From positions 2,351,931 through 2,415,930 of the forward strand of contig OY282355.1 in NCBI GenBank assembly GCA_958295525.1: a DNA stretch of 64,000 nucleotides, written 5' to 3'. The notes beneath the pieces are model-generated. The model did not search any database. It was not told the origin of the DNA and saw only the letters and a program-made list of their open reading frames with translations. Within the stretch, counting starts at the first letter, position 1, and each line of letters begins with the position of its first letter. This DNA is from an uncultured Dehalococcoidia bacterium. Its GTDB lineage: Bacteria > Chloroflexota > Dehalococcoidia > Lucifugimonadales > Australimonadaceae. This document shows, piece by piece, positions 44,250 to 52,783 of this stretch. Made by a program: the position numbers and the translations under genes.

Positions 44250-45785
44250 ATGCTTCAGGGGATGAGGCGCGGCGTAGTGAACAGCGTTGCCGGCTTGGTC
44301 GCCGTCTGCGCGTTGGCCGCTTGCGCCTCTTCTCCCGCCGCGGAGGAAACGCCAACGCGCTCGCCGACGGCGACGGCGACCCCCGCGCCGACCTCGGCGC
44401 TCGCCGAGAAGCCGACCCCCGCGCCGACTCCCACGCTTATCCCCACTGCGGTTCTCCTTACCCCTACGCCGACATCGGCGCTCGTAGAAGAGCCGCCTGA
44501 CGCCTATGCGGCCGCCTACGCCGAGTCAATAGAACGCGGAGACCCGGAGGAATGGGCGCGCTCCTATGCGACCGGCTATCAATTCTCAATGGAGCGACTG
44601 CGCCCCGGCGCAGTGGAAGATTCCCGCCGCTACGCTTCCCTCTACGCCTATGCTGCGGAGTGGTTCGATTACTCTGATGAGCAAGCCCATCGCTACGCCG
44701 AAGCCTATCTGATCGCTGATGCGTCGCCGTACCGGGCCGCCTGGGGAGACGTTTACGCGGAAATTGAAGCCCACGCCGCAGCGCGCAGTTTGGCGTATCG
44801 CCCGGACCGGCGCGGAGATGAAGAGGTCTTTGCCGACGCTTACGCCTACGCGGTGGAGCAGGGATACTCGGAGGCGAACGCGAACATTTACGCTTCGCGG
44901 TACGTCGCTCAGAACAATTGCGAGTGCGATTTGGCGGAATGGGCGCATGAGTACGCTGCGGCGAGCGTGGGCGCGGCGGACGCGGATATTGACAGCGAGT
45001 ACTCCTGGCTGTACGTGGACGGCGTTATGCACGGCGTCGCGGCGCCCGTTATGGAGGAGATCACATTTTTCGCCTTCGGCGACGCCTCCGGCGACGTCTA
45101 CGGTTACGCCCTAGCTGAATACGCACCTTCTGTTCGAGGCGCTGCGGCGTGGCGAGTACTCCCCGCTGGCGTCGGAACTCGGAGGGCAGTCCAGGCCTAT
45201 GTGGAAAACTATGCGGAGGCCGCGATACAGGGCATGTATTCGCCGGGGCAGGCGCATGACTTGGCCGAGGCTTACGCAAGAGCCTACTCGGAAGCCTACT
45301 CGGAAGCCTACTCGGAACTGGCGCAAACAGACGATCCGTACGATGAACGGGTGGTCGATGAACGGGTGGTCGATGCTCAGGTCCATGCTGATGTCCAAGA
45401 AAGAGGGCTTGGGTACTTGCCGGAGGTGAAGCGCGCCTACGCAAGAGCCTTCGTAGTAGCCGCCTACCCCGCAAGAGTGCGTGAGGCGGATCCGGAAGAT
45501 GCTGTGGATTATGTGCTCATCTACGCCCGCGCCTACGCGGATGCAGTGGAGCGCGGATTCTCCGACGAACGCGCGTGGAACGAAGCCGACGCTCACATAA
45601 CCGCGAGGGAGGCCGCCCTGAGTCGAGGGAAGCCGCGCAGTTGGGCGATCCCATACGCCGAAGGCTACGTCAGAGGAATCAACTGGCCGGAAGAGACCGG
45701 ATTTGAACGCTCGGACGCGCTCGCGCACGCCTACGCGGAAGGCTATGCCGACGGGTACAGCGGAGCGCTGGCGCGGCAAGAATGA
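44250..45785 (+). CDS. Lipoprotein with tyrosine/alanine-rich repeats, unknown function
   Basis: 511 aa. Signal peptide ending in the lipobox LAAC (VAVCALAACASS), so lipid-anchored outside. Next a Thr/Pro-rich linker (residues about 30-78), then about 430 residues built from degenerate units of 20-35 aa with the pattern YAxxYAxAxxxGxSxxxAxxYA (for example FADAYAYAVEQGYSEANANI, IYARAYADAVERGFSDERAW). The composition suggests a helical-repeat rod. I recognise no family. GGGGAG precedes the ATG 22 nt after the LigI-like gene; the neighbouring NfeD gene suggests an envelope role. Confidence 0.75.
   Translation: MLQGMRRGVVNSVAGLVAVCALAACASSPAAEETPTRSPTATATPAPTSALAEKPTPAPTPTLIPTAVLLTPTPTSALVEEPPDAYAAAYAESIERGDPEEWARSYATGYQFSMERLRPGAVEDSRRYASLYAYAAEWFDYSDEQAHRYAEAYLIADASPYRAAWGDVYAEIEAHAAARSLAYRPDRRGDEEVFADAYAYAVEQGYSEANANIYASRYVAQNNCECDLAEWAHEYAAASVGAADADIDSEYSWLYVDGVMHGVAAPVMEEITFFAFGDASGDVYGYALAEYAPSVRGAAAWRVLPAGVGTRRAVQAYVENYAEAAIQGMYSPGQAHDLAEAYARAYSEAYSEAYSELAQTDDPYDERVVDERVVDAQVHADVQERGLGYLPEVKRAYARAFVVAAYPARVREADPEDAVDYVLIYARAYADAVERGFSDERAWNEADAHITAREAALSRGKPRSWAIPYAEGYVRGINWPEETGFERSDALAHAYAEGYADGYSGALARQE
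45281..45371 (+). repeat. Short in-frame tandem repeats within the YA-repeat lipoprotein gene
   Basis: Three exact copies of AGCCTACTCGGA (45281-45316) coding AYSE units, and two exact copies of GATGAACGGGTGGTC (45342-45371). They show recent replication slippage within the gene and keep the frame. Confidence 0.9.
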
Positions 45786-45843
45786 GACGCCGGCAATGAG
45801 CGCGCAGGGACCTATGTTTGAGAGGGGAACGGGGAGACGCCGA

Positions 45844-47214
45844 ATGAGCGCGAGTCCGGCGGCGTGGGCGCGGGTTGCGCTGCTCGGAGCGAGCGCCGCG
45901 GCGCTGGCCGCAGGAATCGCGGGCGCGGCGCTCGCCCAGACGCCCCAGGGCGAGGTCCGCGTTATCGAGGTGGACGGCGTCATCAGCCCGATCACGGATC
46001 GCTACGTCTCGCGGGCGATCGCCGACGCGGAGCGAAGCGGCGCGCAAGCCGTCGTCATCACGCTCGACACCCCGGGCGGGCTGCTGAGCGCGACGCGGGG
46101 CGTCACCGAAACGCTCCTCTCCGCGCCGCTTCCCGTGATCGCGTACGTGTCGCCCCCCGGAGCGCATGCCGCCTCCGCCGGAACGTTCATCGCGGCGGCG
46201 GCCCACATCGCGGCGATGGCGCCCGGCGCGAACATCGGCGCCGCGAGCCCCGTCGGCGCGCAAGGGGAGGACTTGGGCGAGACCGCGCAGAGCAAGGCGT
46301 TTCAGGATACGGCGGCGATGATGCGCGCCATCGCCGAGGCGCGAGGCAGGCCGTCCGCTCCGCTCGAGGCGGCGGTGCTCGAAGCGAAGGCGTACACCGC
46401 GGAAGAGGCGCTTGCGCTGGGCGTCGTGGACGCGGTCGCGGCGAATCTCGACGACTTGCTCGCGCAACTCGACGGGCGGAGCGTCGTCATCGAGACGGCG
46501 GACGGCCGGCGGACGGTGACGCTCGCCACGGCGGGCGCGGCCACGCGGCGCGCGCCGATGGGGCTATTCGACCGCCTGCTCTCCTACATCGCCGACCCGA
46601 ACGTCTCGTTCCTGCTCATCTCGCTTGGCGGGCTCGGCCTATTCGTCGAGTTCTGGAACCCGGGGCTTATCTTCCCCGGCGTCGGCGGACTGATCGCGCT
46701 CGTTCTGGGGCTCGCCGCGCTGGGCAGCCTGCCCGGCAACTGGGCGGGCGTCGCGCTCATTCTGCTCGCGTTCGTCCTATTCGGCGTCGAGTTCACCATA
46801 GACGGATTCGGCGTCGCGGGCGCGCTCGGCGTCGCTAGTTTCACGCTGGGCGGCATCCTTCTCTTCTCGCACTTCGGAACGCCGTCGCCCGTGCTGCCCG
46901 ACCTTTCCGTCAGCCCCTGGGCGCTGGCGCCGCCGGCCGGGGTCCTCGCGCTGGGCGTTCTCCTATTCGCGCGCGAGGCGAGGCGCGCCCGCAAAGCGCA
47001 GCGCGGCAAGGGCGTCCCCTTGCCCGTAGTCGTCGGGATGACCGGAACCGTCGCCGAGGCTCTCGCGCCCGAAGGCAAAGTGCGCGTGCGGGGAGAAACG
47101 TGGAACGCTCGAACGCCGGACGGCGCCCACGTCGAGGTCGGCGCCTCGGTCATCGTCCGCGACGAGCGCGGCGCCTTGCTGGAGGTCGAGCCCGCCGCGC
47201 CGGGCGGGGGCTAG
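45844..47214 (+). CDS. NfeD-family membrane serine protease (ClpP-class, long form)
   Basis: 456 aa. Signal peptide (residues 1-30), ClpP-like periplasmic domain with VITLDTPGGLLSATRGV and AHAASAGTFIAAAAHIAAMA (catalytic Ser in the ASAG turn; a conserved Lys is expected at QSKAFQD), about four transmembrane helices (240-360) and a C-terminal OB fold (about 380-450) as in NfeD1b. Family members cleave or organise membrane proteins, often with stomatin; no stomatin gene is in the window. Upstream ATGs at 45796 and 45814 exist, but the signal peptide begins right at 45844 after GGGAG. Confidence 0.9.
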   Translation: MSASPAAWARVALLGASAAALAAGIAGAALAQTPQGEVRVIEVDGVISPITDRYVSRAIADAERSGAQAVVITLDTPGGLLSATRGVTETLLSAPLPVIAYVSPPGAHAASAGTFIAAAAHIAAMAPGANIGAASPVGAQGEDLGETAQSKAFQDTAAMMRAIAEARGRPSAPLEAAVLEAKAYTAEEALALGVVDAVAANLDDLLAQLDGRSVVIETADGRRTVTLATAGAATRRAPMGLFDRLLSYIADPNVSFLLISLGGLGLFVEFWNPGLIFPGVGGLIALVLGLAALGSLPGNWAGVALILLAFVLFGVEFTIDGFGVAGALGVASFTLGGILLFSHFGTPSPVLPDLSVSPWALAPPAGVLALGVLLFAREARRARKAQRGKGVPLPVVVGMTGTVAEALAPEGKVRVRGETWNARTPDGAHVEVGASVIVRDERGALLEVEPAAPGGG

Positions 47215-47274
47215 GGGCGGCGGAGGCTCATCCAGCACGTTGCAAGGGGCCAGGCGCAACCTTCGCCGCAGGCA

Positions 47275-47323
47275 TTGACAAGTCTAGGCCGTATGCGTAT
47301 GCTTCAGTAGCGCATACGCATAC
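47275..47323 (+). promoter_or_regulatory. Promoter overlapped by a perfect 12-bp inverted repeat
   Basis: -35 TTGACA (47275-47280), 17-bp spacer, -10 TATGCT (47298-47303). GTATGCGTATGC (47291-47302) and GCATACGCATAC (47312-47323) are exact reverse complements with a 9-nt spacer; each arm is itself two GTATGC units. The left arm covers the -10, the right arm ends next to the ribosome site GGAGG (47324-47328). Confidence 0.85.
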
Positions 47324-47336
47324 GGAGGCTAGCCTA

Positions 47337-47978
47337 ATGAGAATAGGCGTGAACATCCCGGGAGAGTTGGTTGGACGAATAGAGGCGCTGAGGCCGTTGC
47401 TGAACGTCTCGCAGGTTTGCCGCGATGCGATAGAGACCTACGCGCGCAACTGCGACCGCGCTACGCAGTTGGACGAAGTGGCGTTAATAGAGGCGGAGGC
47501 CGCAAGGTTGCTTGGCCAAGAGAGCCGCATCAACGTGGATTGGGAAGATCTGGGCTACCAAGACGGCAAAGCGTGGGCGCAGGCATCCGACTTGGAGGAC
47601 TTCGAGAACGCGTTTCACAACTTCGGAATCGCCCAACGGCGGGGAGCAACTTGGTTGCCTTGGATGATGAGCGTGCAAGGCAAAGGCGCCCAGAGCGTGA
47701 AGAACTACTGGCAGCGACACGGGGAGCATACCGAGTGGTATGAGCAGCAGTGCGCCCTTCACCCTGAGGCCAACCCTTTCCAAGAAGCGGAGCGACTCTA
47801 CACAGCCGGATGGCTTGCGTATGTTGGGACGGTCTGGAAGATGATTCAGCGACAGCGAGAGGAGCGGCGGAGAGAGTGGGAGGAAGCGATGCGGAAGACG
47901 AAGGAGTCGCGCTCAGCGCCTCGAATTCCGAAGAGCATCGCGGACGAGATGCATCCGCCTAACCAGACGATGCGCTAG
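47337..47978 (+). CDS. Ribbon-helix-helix protein with unknown C-terminal domain
   Basis: 213 aa. Residues 1-40 (MRIGVNIPGELVGRIEALRP, LNVSQVCRDAIETYA) read as a strand-helix-helix DNA-binding domain of RHH/CopG type. The rest is helical, ending in a strongly basic/acidic helix (RQREERRREWEEAMRKTKES). I do not recognise the C-terminal family; one Trp/Tyr-rich stretch (VKNYWQRHGEHTEWYEQQ) stands out. Single gene behind a promoter with a perfect palindrome, so it most likely represses itself. No toxin-like gene is adjacent. Confidence 0.7.
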   Translation: MRIGVNIPGELVGRIEALRPLLNVSQVCRDAIETYARNCDRATQLDEVALIEAEAARLLGQESRINVDWEDLGYQDGKAWAQASDLEDFENAFHNFGIAQRRGATWLPWMMSVQGKGAQSVKNYWQRHGEHTEWYEQQCALHPEANPFQEAERLYTAGWLAYVGTVWKMIQRQREERRREWEEAMRKTKESRSAPRIPKSIADEMHPPNQTMR

Positions 47979-48078
47979 GGCGGCGGCGCCTGAGCAAGAC
48001 GGCGCGCTGGCGCGACTCCCCCCTGTTGCGCGTTCCGGCGCGGAGGGAGCGGGCCGCCCCTCCGCGCCGAACGCAGCG

Positions 48079-48894
48079 CTAGGAGCGCGCCTCCGGCTGC
48101 ATCAGCATCACATAGACGCGCTGAGGGTCGGAGACGAGGCCGATGAAGCCGATGCCGGGGACGGTCATCGGGCCCATTTCGACGGCGCCGCCAAGCGCCT
48201 TGACCTGCTCGAAAGCGGACTCGATGTTTTCGACGCCGAAGTAGACCGTCCAGTTGGGGGGCATCTCGCCCCACTCCGGCTGGATCTGCAGCATGCCGCC
48301 TGCGGGCGCGCCGCCGCTCGTGAACATATGGTAGACGGAGTCCGCGTAGTGCGTGTCGCCGACGCCCCGCATTTCCTGGCGCTCCCAGCCGAAGAGCCCG
48401 GTGTAGAAGTCGGCGGCGGCGGCGGTGTCGTGGGTGTACAACTCCGCCCACACAAAGGAGCCGGGCTCGCCGATGAGTTCCACGCCGATGTGACCCTGCG
48501 GCTCCCAGAGATTGAGCGCCCCGCCGGTGGGGTCTATGAAACTGGCCATCCTGCCGAATTCGAACACGTCCATCGGGGGAACGACGACGTTTCCGCCGAG
48601 GTCGGCGGCCTTCCGCGCGGAGTCTTCGACGTCGGCGACGGACACGTAGGCGTTCCAGCAGGGGCGCATGCCCTGCTCCGTCATCTCCGGGGTCATCAGA
48701 AAGAGGCCGGCGACCGACTTGCCGTTCTTGACGAACTGCGTGTAGACGGGGCCGCCTTCCGTGTCGTCCATGGGGAAATCGAGGGTTTCGCACCCCAGCA
48801 GTTGCGTGTAGAACGCCTTGGCGCTCTCCGCGTCGGTGGTCATCAGGTCCACCCAGTTGAACATTCCCGGCTCGTGCTTGGCGATCTCAGGCAT
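48079..48894 (-). CDS. VOC/glyoxalase superfamily protein, two-domain
   Basis: 271 aa with two betaalphabetabetabeta modules (about 5-125 and 140-265). FNWVDLMTTDAESAKAFYTQ and FVWAELYTHDTAAAADFYTG start the two halves; each resembles the CFP32/glyoxalase-bleomycin resistance type. Substrate unknown. AAGGAG precedes the ATG at 48894. Stands alone on this strand. Confidence 0.85.
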   Translation of the reverse strand: MPEIAKHEPGMFNWVDLMTTDAESAKAFYTQLLGCETLDFPMDDTEGGPVYTQFVKNGKSVAGLFLMTPEMTEQGMRPCWNAYVSVADVEDSARKAADLGGNVVVPPMDVFEFGRMASFIDPTGGALNLWEPQGHIGVELIGEPGSFVWAELYTHDTAAAADFYTGLFGWERQEMRGVGDTHYADSVYHMFTSGGAPAGGMLQIQPEWGEMPPNWTVYFGVENIESAFEQVKALGGAVEMGPMTVPGIGFIGLVSDPQRVYVMLMQPEARS

Positions 48895-49016
48895 TGCATC
48901 TCCTTGATCGGGCGCGCGTTGGCCGCGCGCCTCTTGCGGCGTCAATCATCGGGGGCGCGCGGAATCTTTGCAATGGCCTCCTGTCCCGCGAGGGATTAGC
49001 GGAGAAGGAACGGCGT

Positions 49017-49766
49017 CTACGTAATGACGCCCCGGTCCTTCATGCTGACGTAGCCGCCGCGCGCGACGATGACGTGGTCCATCAGTTGAATGTTGAGGGC
49101 GCGGCCTGCCTCGACGATTTCCCTCGTTATGAGAATGTCCGCGTCGCTGGGCGATGGGTCGCCGGAGGGGTGGTTGTGCGCCATCACAATGCCGACGGCG
49201 TTGGTCTGCACGGCCTGCCGGAACACTTCGACCGGGCGGACGTTGATGGAGTTGACGGAGCCGAGGAAGACGACGCGGGAGGCGATGACCTGGTTGCGGA
49301 CGTTCAGGCAAAGGACGCGCAGTTGCTCCTGCGGCTCGAACTCCATTTCAGGCTTCACGACGCGGGCGGCGTCGTAAGAGGTGACGATGACGGGCTTGGC
49401 GTCTCCGCCCGGCGAGGCGGAGATGCGCTTGCCGAGTTCGAGGGCGGCGAGGAGTTGCGCGGCTTTGGCCTCGCCGAATCCGTGGAATCCGCACAACTCC
49501 GCGTGAGAGACGCGGGCGAGGCGCTCCAGCCCGCCCGCTTGAGAGAGCAGTCGCGTGGCGAGGGCGACGACGCTCTCCGCTTTCGTGCCGGTGCGGAGGA
49601 GGATGGCGAGGAGTTCGGCGTCGCTGAGCGCGCCCGCTCCGGCGTCGCGCAGGCGTTCGCGGGGACGCTCGCCCCCCGGCATATCGCGGATCAAAGTGGG
49701 GCGGACGCCGGACTCCCGCAGGATCCGCTCGCCGCCGTCGCAAGCGTTGGCGTTGGTCTCAGTCAT
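49017..49766 (-). CDS. radC: RadC family JAMM-type protein
   Basis: 249 aa. N-terminal helix-hairpin-helix region (GALSDAELLAILLRTGTKAE, LCGFHGFGEAKAAQLLAAL) and C-terminal JAMM metal motif MAHNHPSGDPSPSD (HxH-x7-S-x2-D). The family was once linked to DNA repair in error; its biochemical role remains open. An alternative ATG lies at 49778. Divergent from the DUF427 gene. Confidence 0.9.
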   Translation of the reverse strand: MTETNANACDGGERILRESGVRPTLIRDMPGGERPRERLRDAGAGALSDAELLAILLRTGTKAESVVALATRLLSQAGGLERLARVSHAELCGFHGFGEAKAAQLLAALELGKRISASPGGDAKPVIVTSYDAARVVKPEMEFEPQEQLRVLCLNVRNQVIASRVVFLGSVNSINVRPVEVFRQAVQTNAVGIVMAHNHPSGDPSPSDADILITREIVEAGRALNIQLMDHVIVARGGYVSMKDRGVIT

Positions 49767-49846
49767 AGCGCGTATCATCGTTAGGAGAGCGGCGAACGCG
49801 CAAGGGGCAAGTGTCGCGCCTCGCCGCATTGGGGGATGGCGCCGCT

Positions 49847-50386
49847 ATGGACGACGAACGAGCCGCTTACTGGCGGGAACTGCATCGAGAGCGGCCGGAG
49901 CGTATCGAGGCGCCCGGCCCTGGGCGGGAGTCGGTTTGGGACTATCCGCGTCCGCCCCGCGTCGATGCGGCGTCGGCGCGGCTGCGCGTGGAGTTCGCGG
50001 GGATTGTCGTGGCGGAGACGGAGCGCGGGCTCCGCGTCGTGGAGACGTCCAGTCCGCCTGCGTACTACTTTCCGCCGGAGGACGTGAAGACGGCGTTTCT
50101 GCGCCCAATGCGCCACGGAACGTTCTGCGAATGGAAGGGCGAAGCGTCGTACTGGACGTTGAGCGCGCGCGGACGGGAGGCGGAGGCCGCCGCGTGGAGT
50201 TACCCGTCGCCGAGCGCGGGCTACGAGGCGCTGGCGGGATGGTTCGCGTTTCACGCGGGGCGCGTGGACGCTTGCTACGTGGGCGGAGAGCGCGCGGCGC
50301 CGCAGCCGGGCGGCTACTACGGCGGCTGGGTCACGCGGGCGGTCGCCGGGCCGTTCAAGGGCGAACCGGGGACGGAGCGGTGGTGA
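49847..50386 (+). CDS. DUF427 domain protein
   Basis: 179 aa. Core motifs of DUF427: LRVVETSSPPAYYFPPEDV, PMRHGTFCEWKGEASYWTL, AAWSYPSPSAGYEALAGWFA and FHAGRVDACYVGGE. Function unknown; beta-tent-like fold. A GTG at 49811 is an alternative start with an AGGGG site; the ATG at 49847 is closer to the conserved region. Followed by a putative sodB promoter. Confidence 0.85.
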   Translation: MDDERAAYWRELHRERPERIEAPGPGRESVWDYPRPPRVDAASARLRVEFAGIVVAETERGLRVVETSSPPAYYFPPEDVKTAFLRPMRHGTFCEWKGEASYWTLSARGREAEAAAWSYPSPSAGYEALAGWFAFHAGRVDACYVGGERAAPQPGGYYGGWVTRAVAGPFKGEPGTERW

Positions 50387-50424
50387 ACTGCGGATTCGCC
50401 GCCGCCCGATAAGACAAACCCTGC

Positions 50425-50453
50425 TTGAGCGGGCGGGCGCATTCGGGTAGAGT
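50425..50453 (+). promoter_or_regulatory. Candidate promoter of the superoxide dismutase gene
   Basis: TTGAGC (50425-50430), 17-bp spacer, TAGAGT (50448-50453); leader about 73 nt. Confidence 0.5.
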
Positions 50454-50532
50454 AGGCTGCGCCGCCTACCCGCGCGCCGCGCTCGGGAAGCGCCGGCGGA
50501 ATTTCAACCGGAGCAACGATAAGGAGGAAGCA

Positions 50533-51111
50533 GTGAAACACGAGTTGCCGCCGCTGCCGTACGCAATGGACGCGCTCCAGCCCCACATCTCGCAGGAGAC
50601 GCTGGAGTTCCATTACGGCAAGCACCACCAGGCCTACGTCAACAACCTCAACGGAATGATCGAGGGAACGGAGTGGGAGAACGCCTCGCTCGAGGAGATC
50701 ATCGAGAAGGCTCCGGCGGGCCCGGTGTTCAACAACGCCGCCCAGATCTGGAACCACACGTTCTACTGGAACTCGATGAGCCCCAACGGGGGAGGCGAGC
50801 CGTCGGGAGCCGTTGCGGACGCCATCAACGAGGCGTTCGGGTCGTTCGAGGAGTTCAAGAAGCAGTTCGGCGCCCGCGCCGCCGGAAACTTCGGCTCCGG
50901 CTGGACGTGGCTCGTTCAGAACGCGGACGGCTCCGTCGCCATTGAGAACACGAGCAACGCGGGCAGCCCGCTGACCAACGGCCAGAAGCCCCTGCTCACC
51001 TGCGACGTGTGGGAGCACGCCTACTACATTGACTACCGCAACGCCCGCCCGGCCTACGTCGAGGCGTGGTGGAGCCTCGTCAACTGGGACTTCGCCAACG
51101 CTAACCTCTAG
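50533..51111 (+). CDS. sodB: Superoxide dismutase, iron type
   Basis: 192 aa, GTG start behind AAGGAGG. Metal ligands: His in [10 protein letters not shown], His in [13 protein letters not shown], Asp and His in [13 protein letters not shown]. Gln in [11 protein letters not shown] and the GSGWTWLV context are characteristic of Fe enzymes, though metal identity cannot be proven by sequence. Cytosolic, no signal peptide. Single gene. Confidence 0.93.
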   Translation: MKHELPPLPYAMDALQPHISQETLEFHYGKHHQAYVNNLNGMIEGTEWENASLEEIIEKAPAGPVFNNAAQIWNHTFYWNSMSPNGGGEPSGAVADAINEAFGSFEEFKKQFGARAAGNFGSGWTWLVQNADGSVAIENTSNAGSPLTNGQKPLLTCDVWEHAYYIDYRNARPAYVEAWWSLVNWDFANANL

Positions 51112-51164
51112 GCGCCCCGCCCCAACCGGAGCGGCACGGCGGGCTTGCAGGCGCCGCCCATTCG

Positions 51165-51188
51165 GGATTCCCGCCTACGCGGGAATCC
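51165..51188. repeat. Dispersed palindromic repeat
   Basis: One copy, core ATTCCCGCCTACGCGGGAAT, in the sodB-cmk gap (51112-51283), which holds nothing else recognisable. Confidence 0.85.
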
Positions 51189-51283
51189 CGCCCCCAGACC
51201 AGCCGCGCTGCGGCGAGGACCTGGCCTGAAGCCTTGCGCCCCGCGCTTGACCGCCCGCCCGCGCCGCGCCGTAACATTCCCTT

Positions 51284-51952
51284 ATGCTTTGCCCTCCGGT
51301 CATCGCCATAGACGGCCCCGCCGCGTCCGGCAAAACGTCGGTTGGCCGCGCGCTCGCCAAACGCCTGGGCTACCTCTTCGTGGACACCGGCGTCTTTTAC
51401 CGCGCCGCGACCATCGCCGCCCTCGACTCCGGAACGCCCCTCGACGACGAGCCCGCCCTCGCGCGCCTCGCGGCGGCGGTCAGCGTCGCGTTCGCGGACG
51501 GCGGCGCGCGCGCGCTGCTCGACGGCGCGGACGCCACGCTCCGCTTGCGCGAGCCGGACGTGGACGCCGCCGTCTCCCCCGTCTCCGCCGTCGCGGGCGT
51601 CCGCGACGCGCTGCTGGGCAAGCAGCGCGCCCTCGCCGAAGAGGGCCCCGTCGTGATGGTCGGGCGCGACGTCGGCTCAGTTGTCCTCCCCCGCGCCGCC
51701 AAGGTCTACCTCGACGCCTCGCCGGAAGAGCGTGCCCGCCGACGGTTCGCCGAACTCGCCGCCGCCGGCGCCCCGCGCTCCCGCAGCGCCGTCCGCGAGA
51801 ACCTCGACCTGCGCGACGCGACGGACTCGCAGCGCGAGCGCGCTCCGCTCGCCGCCGCACCCGACGCCGTCCGCATCGCAACCGACGGGCTCGGCGTCGC
51901 GGAGGTCGTGGAGCGCATCCTCGCGACGCTCTGCGCGGAGCGCCCCGCGTGA
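51284..51952 (+). CDS. cmk: Cytidylate kinase
   Basis: 222 aa. Phosphorylates CMP and dCMP. P-loop AIDGPAASGKTSVGRALA, VDTGVFYRAATIAALDSG (CMP binding), VMVGRDVGSVVLP and KVYLDASPEERARRRFAEL lid region. Its stop overlaps the GTG of plsC (GTGA), a pairing seen in many bacteria. Confidence 0.95.
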   Translation: MLCPPVIAIDGPAASGKTSVGRALAKRLGYLFVDTGVFYRAATIAALDSGTPLDDEPALARLAAAVSVAFADGGARALLDGADATLRLREPDVDAAVSPVSAVAGVRDALLGKQRALAEEGPVVMVGRDVGSVVLPRAAKVYLDASPEERARRRFAELAAAGAPRSRSAVRENLDLRDATDSQRERAPLAAAPDAVRIATDGLGVAEVVERILATLCAERPA

Positions 51953-52629
51953 CCCGCCCCCGGCTCGACTGCCTCTACCGGCTGGGGCGGCTGCTTTCGC
52001 GCGTTTTCATCCCCACGTTCGGCAGCATCCGCGTGACGGGGCGCGAAAACGTCCCCGCCGCCGGCCCGCTCATCATCGCCGCCAACCACCAGAGCAACGC
52101 CGACCCGCCCGTGCTCGTCTACGCCATCCCCCGCCCCCTCAACTTTATGGCCAAGCGCAGCCTGTTCGTCAACGCCGTCGTGTCCCGCTTCTTCCACGCA
52201 ATGCACGTCTATCCCGTGGACCGCGACGGCGGAGACGTCGACGCCCTCCGCTGGGCGTTGCGAATGCTGAAAGCCGGGGAGGCGCTGCTGATCTTCCCGG
52301 AGGGCACGCGCAGCCCGGGCGCGATGAGCGAGGCCAGCGACGGCCTCGCCTACCTCGCGCTCTCCTCCGGCGCGCCCGTGCTCCCCGTCGCCATCACGGG
52401 CACGGAGCGCATCGGCGGCATGCTCCGCATCCCCTTTCACTTCCAACGTCTGAGCGTCGCCGTCGGCGAGCCGTTCACGCTGCCCTCGCCCGGCGGACGC
52501 ATAAGCCGGGCCGCCCTCCGCGCCGGCACGAGCGAGGTTATGGAGCGCATCGCCGCCCTCCTTCCGCCGTCCTACCGCGGCGCCTACGCTTCCGCTGCGG
52601 ACGAGCAGGGGGCGCCGCGGGCGGATTGA
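51949..52629 (+). CDS. plsC: 1-acyl-sn-glycerol-3-phosphate acyltransferase
   Basis: 226 aa, GTG start coupled to cmk. Catalytic NHQSNAD (HX4D), LLIFPEGTRSPG (EGTR) and APVLPVAITGTE motifs mark the PlsC acyltransferase family, which makes phosphatidic acid at the membrane. The frame is open further upstream but only as shadow of cmk. Confidence 0.93.
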   Translation: MTRPRLDCLYRLGRLLSRVFIPTFGSIRVTGRENVPAAGPLIIAANHQSNADPPVLVYAIPRPLNFMAKRSLFVNAVVSRFFHAMHVYPVDRDGGDVDALRWALRMLKAGEALLIFPEGTRSPGAMSEASDGLAYLALSSGAPVLPVAITGTERIGGMLRIPFHFQRLSVAVGEPFTLPSPGGRISRAALRAGTSEVMERIAALLPPSYRGAYASAADEQGAPRAD

Positions 52630-52688
52630 CGCGACGCCCCCTATCGCACAATTCACGTCGGCCTTTGAGGAGCGAAGAGCGCGAGGGG

Positions 52689-52719
52689 TTGACGCTCGCC
52701 GCCAGGAGGTTGGTATGAT
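52689..52719 (+). promoter_or_regulatory. Candidate promoter of the NEW3/ABC unit
   Basis: TTGACG (52689-52694) and TATGAT (52714-52719) with a longer than ideal 19-bp spacer; start codon about 65 nt downstream. Confidence 0.35.
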
Positions 52720-52783
52720 TAACGATTGACGCGCCCGCCGGAAGGCGCGGCGACTAAGACCACTCGCTGAGGTAACGGAACGT

